Notes: generated by a model not told the origin, from the letters alone. Positions 8,247 through 16,496 are shown, counted from the first letter of the stretch. The stretch: DNA of 64,000 bases from Paenibacillus sp. FSL R5-0490 (GCF_001956215.1 NZ_MRTQ01000012.1:62001-126000); one strand, 5' to 3'. A program made the numbers and translations.

Positions 8247-9419
8247 TTAATCACTAGTTGAGAACATATATTTTTTATAATGGTAGCGAATCGAGAATAT
8301 CAGTCCCATGGCCAGCATATTCCCCATCAGCGAGCTTCCCCCATAGCTGATGAAAGGAAGCGGAATGCCTGTGATAGGCAAAAGGCCGATGGTCATTCCG
8401 ATATTCTGAAAGACATGGAAGGTAACCATGCTGATAACACCTACACAAATATAGGTATAGAAATTGTTCTTCGTTTCCATGCCAATCTTGGTAATATGGT
8501 AAATCAGCAGGAAGAAAAGGCTGACCACAATGCTAGCCCCTACAAAACCAAATTCTTCGCCTACAATACTGAAAATAAAATCGGTATGGCTCTCAGGCAG
8601 ATAGACTTCCCTCGTTCCATATCCTTTCCCGCTTGTTTCCCCTGATCCAATGGCAAGGAGAGAACGTGTCAGCTGAAACCCGGTTGAACTTTGGTAATTA
8701 TAGGGGTCAATCCAGGAATAGATGCGCGCAAACTGATATTCCTTTACTCCCAGATACTTCTCAAGGATATCCGGATGCCATAAAACAAAATATAAAATGG
8801 TGCCTGCGAGAGCCGCACCTGTTCCAAATATAGGCGCAAGCAGCTTCCAGCTGATTCCTGAAATGAAGATCATGCCAAGCATGATTGCCAGAAAGACAAG
8901 GCTTGTCCCTAAATCGGGCTGCTGCATAACCAGCAGCAGAGGCACCATTGTTAATCCAGCCAATTTAATCAGCAGCCATAAATCAGTCTGCATGGTTTTG
9001 TATTGATTTTTTTGATGATGCTCATCGATCGTTTTCGCTAATACCAGAATAATGAACACTTTAACAAGCTCAGCTGGCTGAAGGGATCCCATCCCAGGAA
9101 CCTTGTACCATGCTTTTGCCCCATTAATGACAGGAGCTATGCTTGCTGGCGCCACAACCAGGAATCCAAGCAGTACAATGCCGAGGCCATACACATACCA
9201 GGAAATTTTCTTCAGCTGATCGGAATCCAGTGTGATTACGGCAGCGATGATTCCTGTTCCAACGGCATACCAGACAACCTGCTTCAATAGGAAGTTTTCT
9301 GTATATTGTCCTGTAGTCTGTGCGCTGTAAATAGAGATAGCACTTACCAGGAATAGCAGCATCAATATTAATACTAAGCCCCAATCCAGCTTAGGAGGTG
9401 TATATCGATTTGAGGTCAT
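8247..9419 (-). CDS. rodA: SEDS peptidoglycan glycosyltransferase, RodA/FtsW family (probably RodA)
   Basis: Integral membrane polymerase of lipid II for cell-wall elongation, with about ten helices in about 390 residues. SEDS hallmarks are present: QPDLGTSLVFLAIM, the loop ESHTDFIFSIVGEEFGFVG holding the conserved aspartate, and VFQNIGMTIGLLPITGIPLP followed by FISYGGSS. The first in-frame ATG (9425) lies one nt after the SD AAAGGAGA; the second at 9419 has proper spacing and was chosen. It stands alone without mreBCD or pbpA, as ywcF/rodA does in B. subtilis. FtsW or a paralogue cannot be fully excluded. Confidence 0.85.
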   Translation of the reverse strand: MTSNRYTPPKLDWGLVLILMLLFLVSAISIYSAQTTGQYTENFLLKQVVWYAVGTGIIAAVITLDSDQLKKISWYVYGLGIVLLGFLVVAPASIAPVINGAKAWYKVPGMGSLQPAELVKVFIILVLAKTIDEHHQKNQYKTMQTDLWLLIKLAGLTMVPLLLVMQQPDLGTSLVFLAIMLGMIFISGISWKLLAPIFGTGAALAGTILYFVLWHPDILEKYLGVKEYQFARIYSWIDPYNYQSSTGFQLTRSLLAIGSGETSGKGYGTREVYLPESHTDFIFSIVGEEFGFVGASIVVSLFFLLIYHITKIGMETKNNFYTYICVGVISMVTFHVFQNIGMTIGLLPITGIPLPFISYGGSSLMGNMLAMGLIFSIRYHYKKYMFSTSD

Positions 9420-9664
9420 GATCATTCTCCTTTAAAAAACAAAACCATTTACCTTTTAAGGCATAACGGAGCACAGTGCAAGGAATAGCATATGTACCTC
9501 ACAATATTCCTCGCTACAATATTTCATTATATTTTTTATAGAGACAAATCACAACTTCTAAAAGCGAATGGTTATTATTTCAAATTTTTACGATTACTGA
9601 GAATAGTTATTTACGGCCATATTCAGCACAGTCTAAGATTCTCTTTTTTCGGATGCAAAAGGCA

Positions 9665-10447
9665 TTAAGACCCGGTTCTAAACTCTCCGCTAAAATATCT
9701 CACTTTTATATCATCTCTCATCCACTCGAGATTATTAGGCACCTGGGGGATGCTGTATCCAATGAAAATAGGCGTAGTAATATAGCGCGGAACAATTTTC
9801 GCGTAAATCTCCCTGCCCAGCTTGTAGAAAAACAAGTTATAACTATTACTTGGAAAAGGGAAGGCATTCAGAATATAATGCGCTGCAGTCTGGATGCATT
9901 TCGCAAAGTACGGAATATCATCCTGATCGGCAAGCTTCACATTAAATTCATAAAAGCCGATTCTCGGGGAAGTCGATAAAGTGAACACCGTTCCGCTTTC
10001 CTCATGAATAAGGAGCCCTTCAAAATCCTGCACCTGAATTCTTTCCTTGTAATCAATATTTTTTAATCCCACAATCTGCATATGCGGGTGGGCGATACTT
10101 CCCCCGGATAATGGCCCATGGTTTTTGAAAAATAATACAGATTCATATTCCCCGCTTTCTTCCATTAGCAGCCAATGTTTTAAACCAAATGAAATTAACC
10201 TGACCAAATGCTCTTCAGGATAAACCGACAGCTCACCGTCACATTGATCCGTTTCAATCAGCACCGTCTGATAGGAGTTTTCCAGAACAGGAAACTTATT
10301 TTTCAGCAAAATAATTGAATCCTCTACGGCAATGATATCGGTCAGCTCCTCCCTTGCACAAAAAGGGCAGCTGATATCCTTATTCCGAATGCTATTAGGC
10401 TTTTGGACCCCAATCCCCGTATTAAAATGCAAATGTGTATCTGACAT
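9665..10447 (-). CDS. DUF4931 protein, GalT/HIT-like nucleotidyl transferase fold
   Basis: The 260-residue protein resembles galactose-1-phosphate uridylyltransferases without being a full GalT. An N-terminal CPFC pair (residues about 27-30) looks like the zinc-binding cysteines of that family, and GGSIAHPHMQ (about 135-145) matches the HxH active-site triad region. Its substrate is unknown; family members are annotated only as DUF4931. It is monocistronic, with a gap containing 52-bp repeats upstream. Confidence 0.7.
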   Translation of the reverse strand: MSDTHLHFNTGIGVQKPNSIRNKDISCPFCAREELTDIIAVEDSIILLKNKFPVLENSYQTVLIETDQCDGELSVYPEEHLVRLISFGLKHWLLMEESGEYESVLFFKNHGPLSGGSIAHPHMQIVGLKNIDYKERIQVQDFEGLLIHEESGTVFTLSTSPRIGFYEFNVKLADQDDIPYFAKCIQTAAHYILNAFPFPSNSYNLFFYKLGREIYAKIVPRYITTPIFIGYSIPQVPNNLEWMRDDIKVRYFSGEFRTGS

Positions 10448-10549
10448 CTCTTTGACACCTGCTTTTCTGTAATCTCTCCTTCTATATTATCATGAAACTG
10501 TGAGTGGGGTATCTGTGCCAGTTTCATCGGTGCTCTTAATCGATGATGC

Positions 10550-10775
10550 TCTTGGGGGCCGGGGAGGGGTTCGGACATTCATCGGATTTTTTCGGGGGTG
10601 AGTCTGAAGCTGCACCCTGTTCGGACTCAAACTGGCCGGTTCCTGCCGCTTGTGTCTGAAGTTGCTCTGACTTCCGACTCAAATTGACTTTATCCTGTGG
10701 TTTGTGTCTGAAGTTGCTCCGACTTCGGACTTTCACCGGGCTTTTCGGGGGTTTTGTGTCCGAAGTCCCCGCCAA
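10550..10775. repeat. 52-bp tandem repeat with internal dyads
   Basis: The phrase GTCTGAAG recurs at 10602, 10654 and 10706 and as GTCCGAAG at 10758, an exact 52-bp period. A degenerate preceding unit ends TTCGGAC near 10571. Each full unit pairs GTCTGAAG with TTCGGAC or TTCCGAC about 18 nt downstream, predicting a small stem-loop. The array occupies most of the gap between the DUF4931 and YtkA-like genes. Codon-like openness on the minus strand is a by-product of the repeat. Confidence 0.85.
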
Positions 10776-10799
10776 AACTTTATCTGGTAAACTAAAAGA

Positions 10800-10830
10800 A
10801 TCAGCGGGGTAATTAATCCTCCCCGCTGAA
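10800..10830 (-). terminator. Terminator of the YtkA-like lipoprotein gene
   Basis: Stem TCAGCGGGG / CCCCGCTGA (10801-10829) lies just beyond the stop codon, followed on the minus strand by a T-rich ATTCTTTT. Confidence 0.75.
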
Positions 10831-10836
10831 AAGTAT

Positions 10837-11592
10837 TTAATGCACCGTTAATTCAGTTTCTGTGTGCTCGTGAATGTCGTCGCCTTTTTCGACATGTGTC
10901 GTGATGGTGTATGTGCCTGCATTTGTAAACTGATGGCCGGCAGTGTATTTGCCCGGTTCTGGTTCAGACATATTCACCCATTGAGGTGTTTCACCATTCA
11001 GCGAGATTTCAAGTTTTACTTTAGCATCCGCGAGCGGTTCCCCTTCATTATCAACCAGGGCAGATAGTTGTGTTTGTTCGTTTGCATGGACTTGGTCAGG
11101 GGCCTGCAGCTCAATGGACACCTCACCGCCATGGCCGTGAGAGTGGCCATCTTCATTTTCTTGATCATGCCCCGTTTCTGAGTCCCCTGCTTTGACTTCA
11201 CCCACTTGTACCGAAACCATTGGCATCGTATGCTGGCTTCTTGCCGTAACATGGGACTGAACATAGTAAAGGCCTTCTTCTGCGAAAGCATGTTCAGCGG
11301 TATATTTCCCCTCTGACCCGTGCTTTGCCTCTATCATTTTACCGTTTTCTTTTTGTCCTTCCTGCCAGACTTCAAATTTCACCTCATCCGCATCTTTTAC
11401 GGCCTCCCCGCCTTGTTTGACAGTGACAGCAAGGGTCACCCTCTCACCAGGATTAATGGTTTCAGGCACCTCGATGACAGCTTCAATAATCTGCGGCACT
11501 TCGTCGTTTTTTGCAGGCTTTTCTTCATCAGATTGGCTGCATCCGCCAAGAACCAGCAATCCCGCCATTAGGCTGAATAATATCTTTTTCAA
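10837..11592 (-). CDS. FixH/YtkA-like lipoprotein with two tandem domains and a His-rich linker
   Basis: Predicted secreted lipoprotein of 251 residues starting at TTG 11592, which has GAGAGGGA seven nt upstream; the longer frame to 11649 lacks an SD and would bury the signal peptide. Signal and lipobox (LVLGGC) are followed by two YtkA/FixH-type beta domains (PETINPGERVTLAVTV and PDQVHANEQTQLSALV). They are separated by a linker containing HDQENEDGHSHGHGG. The histidine cluster and C-terminal HEHTET suggest metal (copper?) binding, in line with YtkA/FixH proteins near cytochrome oxidase assembly, but that role is inference. Confidence 0.75.
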   Translation of the reverse strand: MKKILFSLMAGLLVLGGCSQSDEEKPAKNDEVPQIIEAVIEVPETINPGERVTLAVTVKQGGEAVKDADEVKFEVWQEGQKENGKMIEAKHGSEGKYTAEHAFAEEGLYYVQSHVTARSQHTMPMVSVQVGEVKAGDSETGHDQENEDGHSHGHGGEVSIELQAPDQVHANEQTQLSALVDNEGEPLADAKVKLEISLNGETPQWVNMSEPEPGKYTAGHQFTNAGTYTITTHVEKGDDIHEHTETELTVH

Positions 11593-11679
11593 TTTAGTGT
11601 CCCTCTCTTTATCTATAATGTTCTTTGATAATCTAACTATAAAAGCCATTTGTGATAAAACAATGAAATCTTTTCAAAA

Positions 11680-11707
11680 AATAAAAGGCCCTTTCAGGCC
11701 TTTTGAG
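11680..11707 (-). terminator. Terminator downstream of the 154-residue gene
   Basis: Perfect stem AAAAGGCC / GGCCTTTT (11683-11690, 11697-11704) followed on the minus strand by ATTTTTT. Confidence 0.8.
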
Positions 11708-11746
11708 ATTTAGTACAAAGGATTGCTTTTTATTATGTATTTTATA

Positions 11747-12211
11747 CTAAATGGTTGCAAGATCATTCAGAACCACTTTTTTGTCCTCTTCTTTTGCGAT
11801 CTCTTCGGCAGCCTCGAAAGCAAGCTTTTTATATTGCTGTACATTTTCTTCATCGCCGGCTATTTTATAGGCGCGGGCCAACGCTTCATAGGCGAATGCC
11901 AAATCAAAGTCCCCAATTTTGTTAGAAAGACAAATTTCAAGATTTCTTTTAGCATGAAATAGAGCGGGTTCAGCCCGGTTTAAGACTGTATATACCCTGG
12001 ATATCTGCCACTCTCCCCTTGAAAGGTTAACAGGGTGCCCGACAATTCCCCAATGATAGCGCGATGTATGTACCATATGGATCATTTCGAGGTTTTCTTC
12101 TTCCGTTCTATCAGGATTTTCCATCAGGTCCCATACTTTGTTGAATAAGCTGATGGCCAATTTTCTATGTTCGTCTTTTTCCATTAATACTTGCTGTACC
12201 ATTTCAGTCAT
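11747..12211 (-). CDS. Conserved hypothetical TPR-like cytosolic protein
   Basis: Function not recognised. The 154-residue soluble protein is helical, with tetratricopeptide-like periodicity in the second half (AEPALFHAKRNLEICLSN, DFDLAFAYEALARAYKIAGDEENVQQYKKLAFEAA). An SD (GGGAGATGA) precedes ATG 12211. It is transcribed divergently from spoIIP, with its own terminator, so it is probably monocistronic. Confidence 0.65.
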   Translation of the reverse strand: MTEMVQQVLMEKDEHRKLAISLFNKVWDLMENPDRTEEENLEMIHMVHTSRYHWGIVGHPVNLSRGEWQISRVYTVLNRAEPALFHAKRNLEICLSNKIGDFDLAFAYEALARAYKIAGDEENVQQYKKLAFEAAEEIAKEEDKKVVLNDLATI

Positions 12212-12324
12212 CTCCCTTTTATAGACTCTTTTAATAAATTCGTTAAAAAGCCCGATTTCCCTTTGGCTCTCTTATCTTCTAATTCAGCTTATCCGTCATA
12301 TATTTAGAGAGTGGAGGGATTGAT

Positions 12325-13458
12325 ATGAATTCTAAATTAAGCGTCCATTCTCTTTTCTTTTATATAAACAGCTGGCTTTTCAGTATTTGTGCAGTCATGG
12401 CGCTTGCCGGGGCTGTTACGCTTTATCCGGCTGCCTTTTCTTCGTCACATATGAATGTGCTGCTAAAGGATATTAAAGCCGGCCAGCTCTTCATTCACTT
12501 TTTAAAAGCTGAGAATCATTATTTTTATAAGGAAGCTCCTGCCGAAAGCTACTCCCTGTCCGGAACCCTATTTAAGCTGGCAACCAATACACAGCCGCAG
12601 GATATTAGAACGTTCCTTGGCCGGGAGCTCCCTGGTTTTTCGATTTTTGATACCAGTATTGCCGTTGCCGGAGAGGGTACCGATTTCACCAACCTGCCAG
12701 TGGAATCCGCCCCTCCCCTTGAAGTTCTTTTAAAAGAAAAAGAACTGGCTATGAATAACGGCCAGAGTGAGGAAAATGGTGCTCCCCCGGTAATTCCGGA
12801 CGAAAAGGGGGTTTTCATTTACCATTCCCACAGCTGGGAATCGTTTGCTCCATTATTAAAAGATGTAAAAAATACAGATGAGGCCGTCAGCCCCAATGAA
12901 CAGGTGAATATTATTGCTGTCGGGAAAAAGCTTAGTGAAGAATTGGCTAGAAAAGGCATAGGTGCGGAGCATGATAAAACCAACATAGCCGCAGAACTGA
13001 AAAAGAAGGGCTGGAACTGGGAAAATTCCTATGCGATGTCCAGAGAAACTGTCCAGACTGCCATGACAGAGAATAAAGATGTTAAATTCCTGATTGATAT
13101 CCACAGGGATTCACTGCCTCGCGGGAAGACTACCGCATTAATTGGCCAGGAGCCATACGCTCGACTGTTTTTTGTCGTGGGCAAGGAGCACAAAAGCTAT
13201 GAGCAGAACTTAAAAGTGGCTACGGAGCTCCACCAGGCACTGGAAGAAAAATATAAGGGAATTAGCAGGGGGGTCATTGTGAAAGGAAAAAGTGAAGGCA
13301 ACGGCATATATAACCAGGATCTTTCCGAACGGGCCCTTCTGCTGGAATTCGGAGGTGTGGAAAATAATCTGGATGAACTGAATAACTCCATTAAAGCTTT
13401 TGCGGATGTATTCAGTGATTATTACTTGAAGGCAGAGCCGGTCAATGCGAAAGATTAG
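12325..13458 (+). CDS. spoIIP: Stage II sporulation protein P family (SpoIIP-like amidase/endopeptidase)
   Basis: Peptidoglycan amidase and endopeptidase that, with SpoIID and SpoIIM, thins septal wall during engulfment. The 377-residue protein has an N-terminal membrane anchor (LFSICAVMALAGAVTL) and an amidase_3-like domain from about residue 155. Zinc-ligand motifs are FIYHSHSWESF, FLIDIHRDS and LLLEFGGVENN. GGAGGG precedes the ATG. A CATATATT at 12297-12304 resembles a sigma-E -10, but I see no clear -35. No gpr gene is next to it, unlike the canonical spoIIP locus, so this may be a second copy. Confidence 0.85.
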   Translation: MNSKLSVHSLFFYINSWLFSICAVMALAGAVTLYPAAFSSSHMNVLLKDIKAGQLFIHFLKAENHYFYKEAPAESYSLSGTLFKLATNTQPQDIRTFLGRELPGFSIFDTSIAVAGEGTDFTNLPVESAPPLEVLLKEKELAMNNGQSEENGAPPVIPDEKGVFIYHSHSWESFAPLLKDVKNTDEAVSPNEQVNIIAVGKKLSEELARKGIGAEHDKTNIAAELKKKGWNWENSYAMSRETVQTAMTENKDVKFLIDIHRDSLPRGKTTALIGQEPYARLFFVVGKEHKSYEQNLKVATELHQALEEKYKGISRGVIVKGKSEGNGIYNQDLSERALLLEFGGVENNLDELNNSIKAFADVFSDYYLKAEPVNAKD

Positions 13459-13642
13459 CGCATGCCACTATTGTCTCCTGTTTACTTTTTTCAGCACCTG
13501 TTTTCTTTACCTTCTGTTTGGCATAAGCACGATTACGGTTGCCTGCCTGTTTTCAGGAATGTCCCTCTCCATTATCAATTTAATAGAGGATGAAATGAAG
13601 GCATTCAGACAGGAACACAATGGCCGATACAGGAAAAAATAA
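13445..13642 (+). CDS. Small predicted membrane protein overlapping the end of spoIIP
   Basis: A 65-residue frame starting 14 nt before the spoIIP stop. It has two adjacent hydrophobic segments (CLLFTFFSTCFLYLLFG and ITVACLFSGMSLSIINLI) and a basic C-terminus (RQEHNGRYRKK), a topology common for small sporulation membrane proteins. The SD (GAAGGCAGAG) is weak and translation would have to be coupled to spoIIP. Not recognised; could be spurious. Confidence 0.45.
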   Translation: MRKISACHYCLLFTFFSTCFLYLLFGISTITVACLFSGMSLSIINLIEDEMKAFRQEHNGRYRKK

Positions 13643-13694
13643 TTGTTTTCTGCTTTAATAGGAGATAATGAAGCAGAAAATAGGAGTGATGAAA

Positions 13695-14438
13695 GTGAAA
13701 TTGGCTATTATAACAGGCGCATCAAAAGGGTTAGGAGCGGCCATTGCGAGGAGAATGATGTCTGAAGGAACAGGAATCATATCTGTATCAAGGACCGAAA
13801 ACCCAGAATTGGCAAAAATTGCTGCAGAGAACAACGTGTTCTTCGCTCAATATTTCTGCAACCTGTCCTCACCGGATGAGCTTGAAACTGTTTTCAGCAA
13901 ACTGACAGCCTTATTGCAGGAAAAAAATCCGGAGACCGTATATGTATTTAACAACGCAGGGATCATAGATCCAATCGGGACAGCCGGGAATCTCAATCAT
14001 GCGGCATTAATTCAAAATGCTCATGTTAATTTGATTGCTCCTATGATGATTTCGAACATCCTGCTGCGTGAAGTTTCAAGTGAAATGATCATTATCAATA
14101 TTACTTCAGGCGCTGCAGAAAGGCCCATACAGGGGTGGAGTGCTTACTGCAGCACCAAGGCCGGAATAAATATGTTCACGGAAACTGCTGCACTGGAATT
14201 GCAGACAGCAGGAAGCAGCCATAAGATTATTGCCTTTAGTCCAGGTGTCATGGACACAGATATGCAGGGAACCATTCGCTCTTCAGCAAAGGAAGCATTT
14301 CATGATCTGGAGAAATTCCAGGAATATAAGGAGAAAGGAATGCTAAGGGATACGGAAACTGTGGCAAACGCATTGGCAGGTCTGCTTCATAAGGAGATTG
14401 AGAGCGGAAAAGTTTATTATGTAAACGACTTCATTTAA
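13695..14438 (+). CDS. Short-chain dehydrogenase, benzil/sepiapterin reductase-like (YueD type)
   Basis: NADPH-dependent oxidoreductase of the SDR family, about 247 residues. It has the cofactor motif TGASKGLG at the N-terminus, NNAG near residue 87, and the catalytic S (NITSGAAE) and YxxxK (YCSTK). Its sequence pattern fits the (S)-benzoin-forming benzil reductase/YueD group. GTG 13695 with TAGGAGTG eight nt upstream gives a start like that of relatives; ATGs at 13668 and 13689 have SDs too close. A strong terminator follows. Confidence 0.8.
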   Translation: MKLAIITGASKGLGAAIARRMMSEGTGIISVSRTENPELAKIAAENNVFFAQYFCNLSSPDELETVFSKLTALLQEKNPETVYVFNNAGIIDPIGTAGNLNHAALIQNAHVNLIAPMMISNILLREVSSEMIIINITSGAAERPIQGWSAYCSTKAGINMFTETAALELQTAGSSHKIIAFSPGVMDTDMQGTIRSSAKEAFHDLEKFQEYKEKGMLRDTETVANALAGLLHKEIESGKVYYVNDFI

Positions 14439-14446
14439 AGATGTCA

Positions 14447-14473
14447 AAAGCCGGCTGGCGGGCCGGCTTTCTT
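14447..14473. terminator. Bidirectional terminator between convergent genes
   Basis: GC-rich stem AGCCGGC / GCCGGCT with A and T flanks on either side, between the SDR gene and the leftward universal-stress gene. Confidence 0.85.
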
Positions 14474-15107
14474 ATTTATCTTCCAATATATTACTATCGA
14501 CGACACCATGGTGAATACGCAGCACTTCATGGTTATTTTCTCTTTGTATAACAAAAAAACCATTTGAGAAGTCGGAGGATAATTCTTTAAAGAAGATGCC
14601 CATTATCCCATTCTCATTACTTTCTCCAATGACTAGATGATAATCGGAGCCTTTTTTGACGATCTGGGCCGGCAGCCCTTTATCAGTATCATCAGAAGGA
14701 TCATAGACCTTTCTGGAAACTTCTGCGACAAGAATATCCACCCCATCAAGCAGCTGGAATAATTCATTGACCAGGGAAGGCTTTACCATCCGCTCCAGCC
14801 TGGTTTGAACAGCCTGTCCAATAATAATCTGGGTAATTTTGTACTCCTGTACCACATCAGCGATCACCTTGGCTGTTTTTTTGCCCCCGGCATACTTGGC
14901 GAGCATCTCCAGCCCGTATTTCTCTGCTAAACTTTCGAACAAGTATTTTGTCTGAAGCTCGTTAAAGTTAAACTCTTCCTGTTTCCGGTTTTCTACGGAG
15001 AGTATATAGCCCTCTCCCTGAAAAGCTTCCTTCAGTTTTTTTCCTCTCTGGGCCAGTCTTTCCGCATGATTGGGATTGCTTACACAAATTAAAATATTTT
15101 CCTTCAT
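14472..15107 (-). CDS. KdpD-like universal stress domain protein
   Basis: Cytosolic protein of 211 residues. The N-terminal part follows the USP/KdpD pattern (ILICVSNPNHAERLAQRGKK; ITQIIIGQAVQTRLERM; VDILVAEV), a nucleotide-binding-like fold found in the KdpD sensor's cytoplasmic half. The C-terminal about 70 residues form a separate small domain. No transmembrane helices or kinase domain are present, so it is not KdpD itself. ATG 15107 with GAGAGGTG upstream replaces a longer frame beginning at 15185. Confidence 0.65.
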   Translation of the reverse strand: MKENILICVSNPNHAERLAQRGKKLKEAFQGEGYILSVENRKQEEFNFNELQTKYLFESLAEKYGLEMLAKYAGGKKTAKVIADVVQEYKITQIIIGQAVQTRLERMVKPSLVNELFQLLDGVDILVAEVSRKVYDPSDDTDKGLPAQIVKKGSDYHLVIGESNENGIMGIFFKELSSDFSNGFFVIQRENNHEVLRIHHGVVDSNILEDK

Positions 15108-15215
15108 TTTAACACCTCTCCACCGGATTCTATTTTCAGTATAGCACGAATACCATGGAATAAACCTGGGGCACAAGGGAACCAAAAGTTTGAATCAAAA
15201 CTTTTTTAGAAAATA

Positions 15216-15246
15216 TGAATAATAATTTTTTTGTCCGGGCATACTA
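15216..15246 (+). promoter_or_regulatory. Forespore-type (sigma-G/F) promoter
   Basis: GAATA at 15217-15221, exactly 18 nt, then CATACTA at 15240-15246. This fits the published B. subtilis sigma-G consensus (GHATR-N18-CATHHTA) at every specified position. Confidence 0.6.
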
Positions 15247-15251
15247 ATCCT

Positions 15252-15303
15252 ACAAGTGTAAATCCCCCTTTTTTCAGCTTCCTTTCAAGGAAGCATTTTT
15301 TTT
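15252..15303 (+). ncRNA. Putative short forespore-expressed RNA
   Basis: The sigma-G-like promoter points into about 50 nt with no plausible ORF. These end in a perfect hairpin GCTTCCTT / AAGGAAGC (15277-15294) followed by a run of T. Promoter and terminator enclose a C-rich loop-like stretch (AATCCCCC). The neighbouring genes both run leftwards, so neither explains the rightward signals. Existence of the transcript is inference. Confidence 0.4.
15277..15303 (+). terminator. Rho-independent terminator, rightward
   Basis: Eight-base perfect stem GCTTCCTT / AAGGAAGC with a two-base loop, followed by A and then seven or more T. No annotated rightward gene lies upstream. Confidence 0.65.
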
Positions 15304-15372
15304 GCAAAATTGCCTATTTGCCCGCCAATACAAAAAATAACCCGCCTTTTTAAGAGAGGGTTCCACTAGATA

Positions 15373-16200
15373 TTATCCATAAGACGGTTTTTTTAAAGAA
15401 CATTTTGAAGCTTCTCCCGCCAGCTCGGGAGCATAATAACTGAGCTTTTTAATTAAATAGCAGGCTTCCGGGAAATGATGCTCGAGAAATCTCAGAGTCG
15501 TTTTATTGAGAATTCTTTTGCCGGCATATTTTTGGACTATACCTTTAATATATTCATTCATTTCAATGACAGCAGCTCCCACGTCCCTCGCCATTTCCTG
15601 CTGGCGCGGAAACCCCGGCTCCGTGAATCGGAGATACCCCTTCATATGGCGGTTCTGCACGAGGAACCCCTGAAAAATCCTCGTATAAATTTGAGCCTGT
15701 TCCTCTACAAAAACCTCAATTGGATCAATTGAATTCCTCAAAAGAATAATATGCCCCAGCTGGTCCTCGAGCCACAAATCCAGCAGATCAAAAAGAGATT
15801 GCGGCGGAGCTGTAAGCCCTTTTGCATAATAAAAAAGAAGCCTCAGATATTCCTGATTCTCACTTAATGTGCCGTTAAAATACGTGGGCGAAAGATTAAT
15901 ATTGATCATGTTTTTGATTCTAAGGTTCTGAATTTTTCCTTCAAATTGAAAATAGCCATTTGCAATTGGCCATATCTCCATCACCATTGCAACAGCCTCC
16001 CGGGATTCTGCCTGTACAGATGGGGATAATTCGTTAAGCCTAATCCTGAGATCCCGGAAGGCTTGTCTGTAATCATCCGCTCTTTTTACATACTTGCCTT
16101 CAGCCGGAGAAAGATGGTCCCTGACAAAAATCGCATGATCTTCAAGAATCTCCAGCCAAAAAGCATGCTCCTCCCACGGTGTCAAACCTATTTCATTCAT
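15373..16200 (-). CDS. DUF2935 domain protein
   Basis: A 275-residue helical protein starting at MNEIGLTPWEEHAFWLEILEDH, the conserved opening of the DUF2935 family, with two repeated helical halves. Histidine/glutamate patterns (EEHAFWLEILEDHAIF; LEDQLGHIILLRNSI) recall four-helix metal-binding bundles of this family, which is common in spore formers, but no function is established. The chosen ATG at 16200 follows a GGGGGGAT SD; the longer frame to 16362 adds an atypical Cys/Phe-rich stretch. Confidence 0.75.
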   Translation of the reverse strand: MNEIGLTPWEEHAFWLEILEDHAIFVRDHLSPAEGKYVKRADDYRQAFRDLRIRLNELSPSVQAESREAVAMVMEIWPIANGYFQFEGKIQNLRIKNMININLSPTYFNGTLSENQEYLRLLFYYAKGLTAPPQSLFDLLDLWLEDQLGHIILLRNSIDPIEVFVEEQAQIYTRIFQGFLVQNRHMKGYLRFTEPGFPRQQEMARDVGAAVIEMNEYIKGIVQKYAGKRILNKTTLRFLEHHFPEACYLIKKLSYYAPELAGEASKCSLKKPSYG

Positions 16201-16326
16201 CCAAATCCCCCCAAAATAATCCTTGTAAATGTATATGCAATTTAAAAGGAAACATGAAGGCCGGTCCGGATAAAAAGGAAGTAATTCAGAAAAAATAAGG
16301 TAGCAATCAAAGAAAGGAGAATCGCC

Positions 16327-16458
16327 ATGACAAAGAAGTTCAACAAAGGCAGTAATAATCAAAATTCACCAAGAGGGAATCAATCCCCGATCAGCGGTGA
16401 TAACAGCAAGGGCAACAAGAGGAATAAGGACCAAAAAGATAAGACTGATTTGGATTAA
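16327..16458 (+). CDS. Small acid-soluble spore protein-like peptide (SspP-like)
   Basis: A 43-codon gene with an excellent SD (AAAGGAGA, 16313-16320) and a strong terminator after it. The product is rich in Asn, Lys, Ser and Gly. The centre, NSPRGNQSPISGDNSKGNKRN, follows the pattern of SspP (NAPKG...PEPLSGS.K.KNRN) with a short deletion. A GTATA box at 16231-16235 is followed 17 nt later by CATGAAG, at best a poor sigma-G -10. The SspP identification is tentative; the gene itself is well supported. Confidence 0.55.
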   Translation: MTKKFNKGSNNQNSPRGNQSPISGDNSKGNKRNKDQKDKTDLD

Positions 16459-16461
16459 GAG

Positions 16462-16491
16462 AAAACCGGCTTCCTGTTGGGAGCCGGTTTT
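16462..16491. terminator. Bidirectional terminator between the SspP-like gene and def
   Basis: Perfect ten-base stem AAAACCGGCT / AGCCGGTTTT between two converging genes. Confidence 0.9.
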
Positions 16492-16496
16492 CAATA

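Noticed and set aside
10536-10775. A 79-codon minus-strand frame between two genes
   Set aside because: It follows the 52-bp repeats, has no ribosome-binding site and no family-like sequence.
10550-10775. CRISPR array
   Set aside because: The 52-bp units are contiguous and similar along their length, with no unique spacers and no cas genes.
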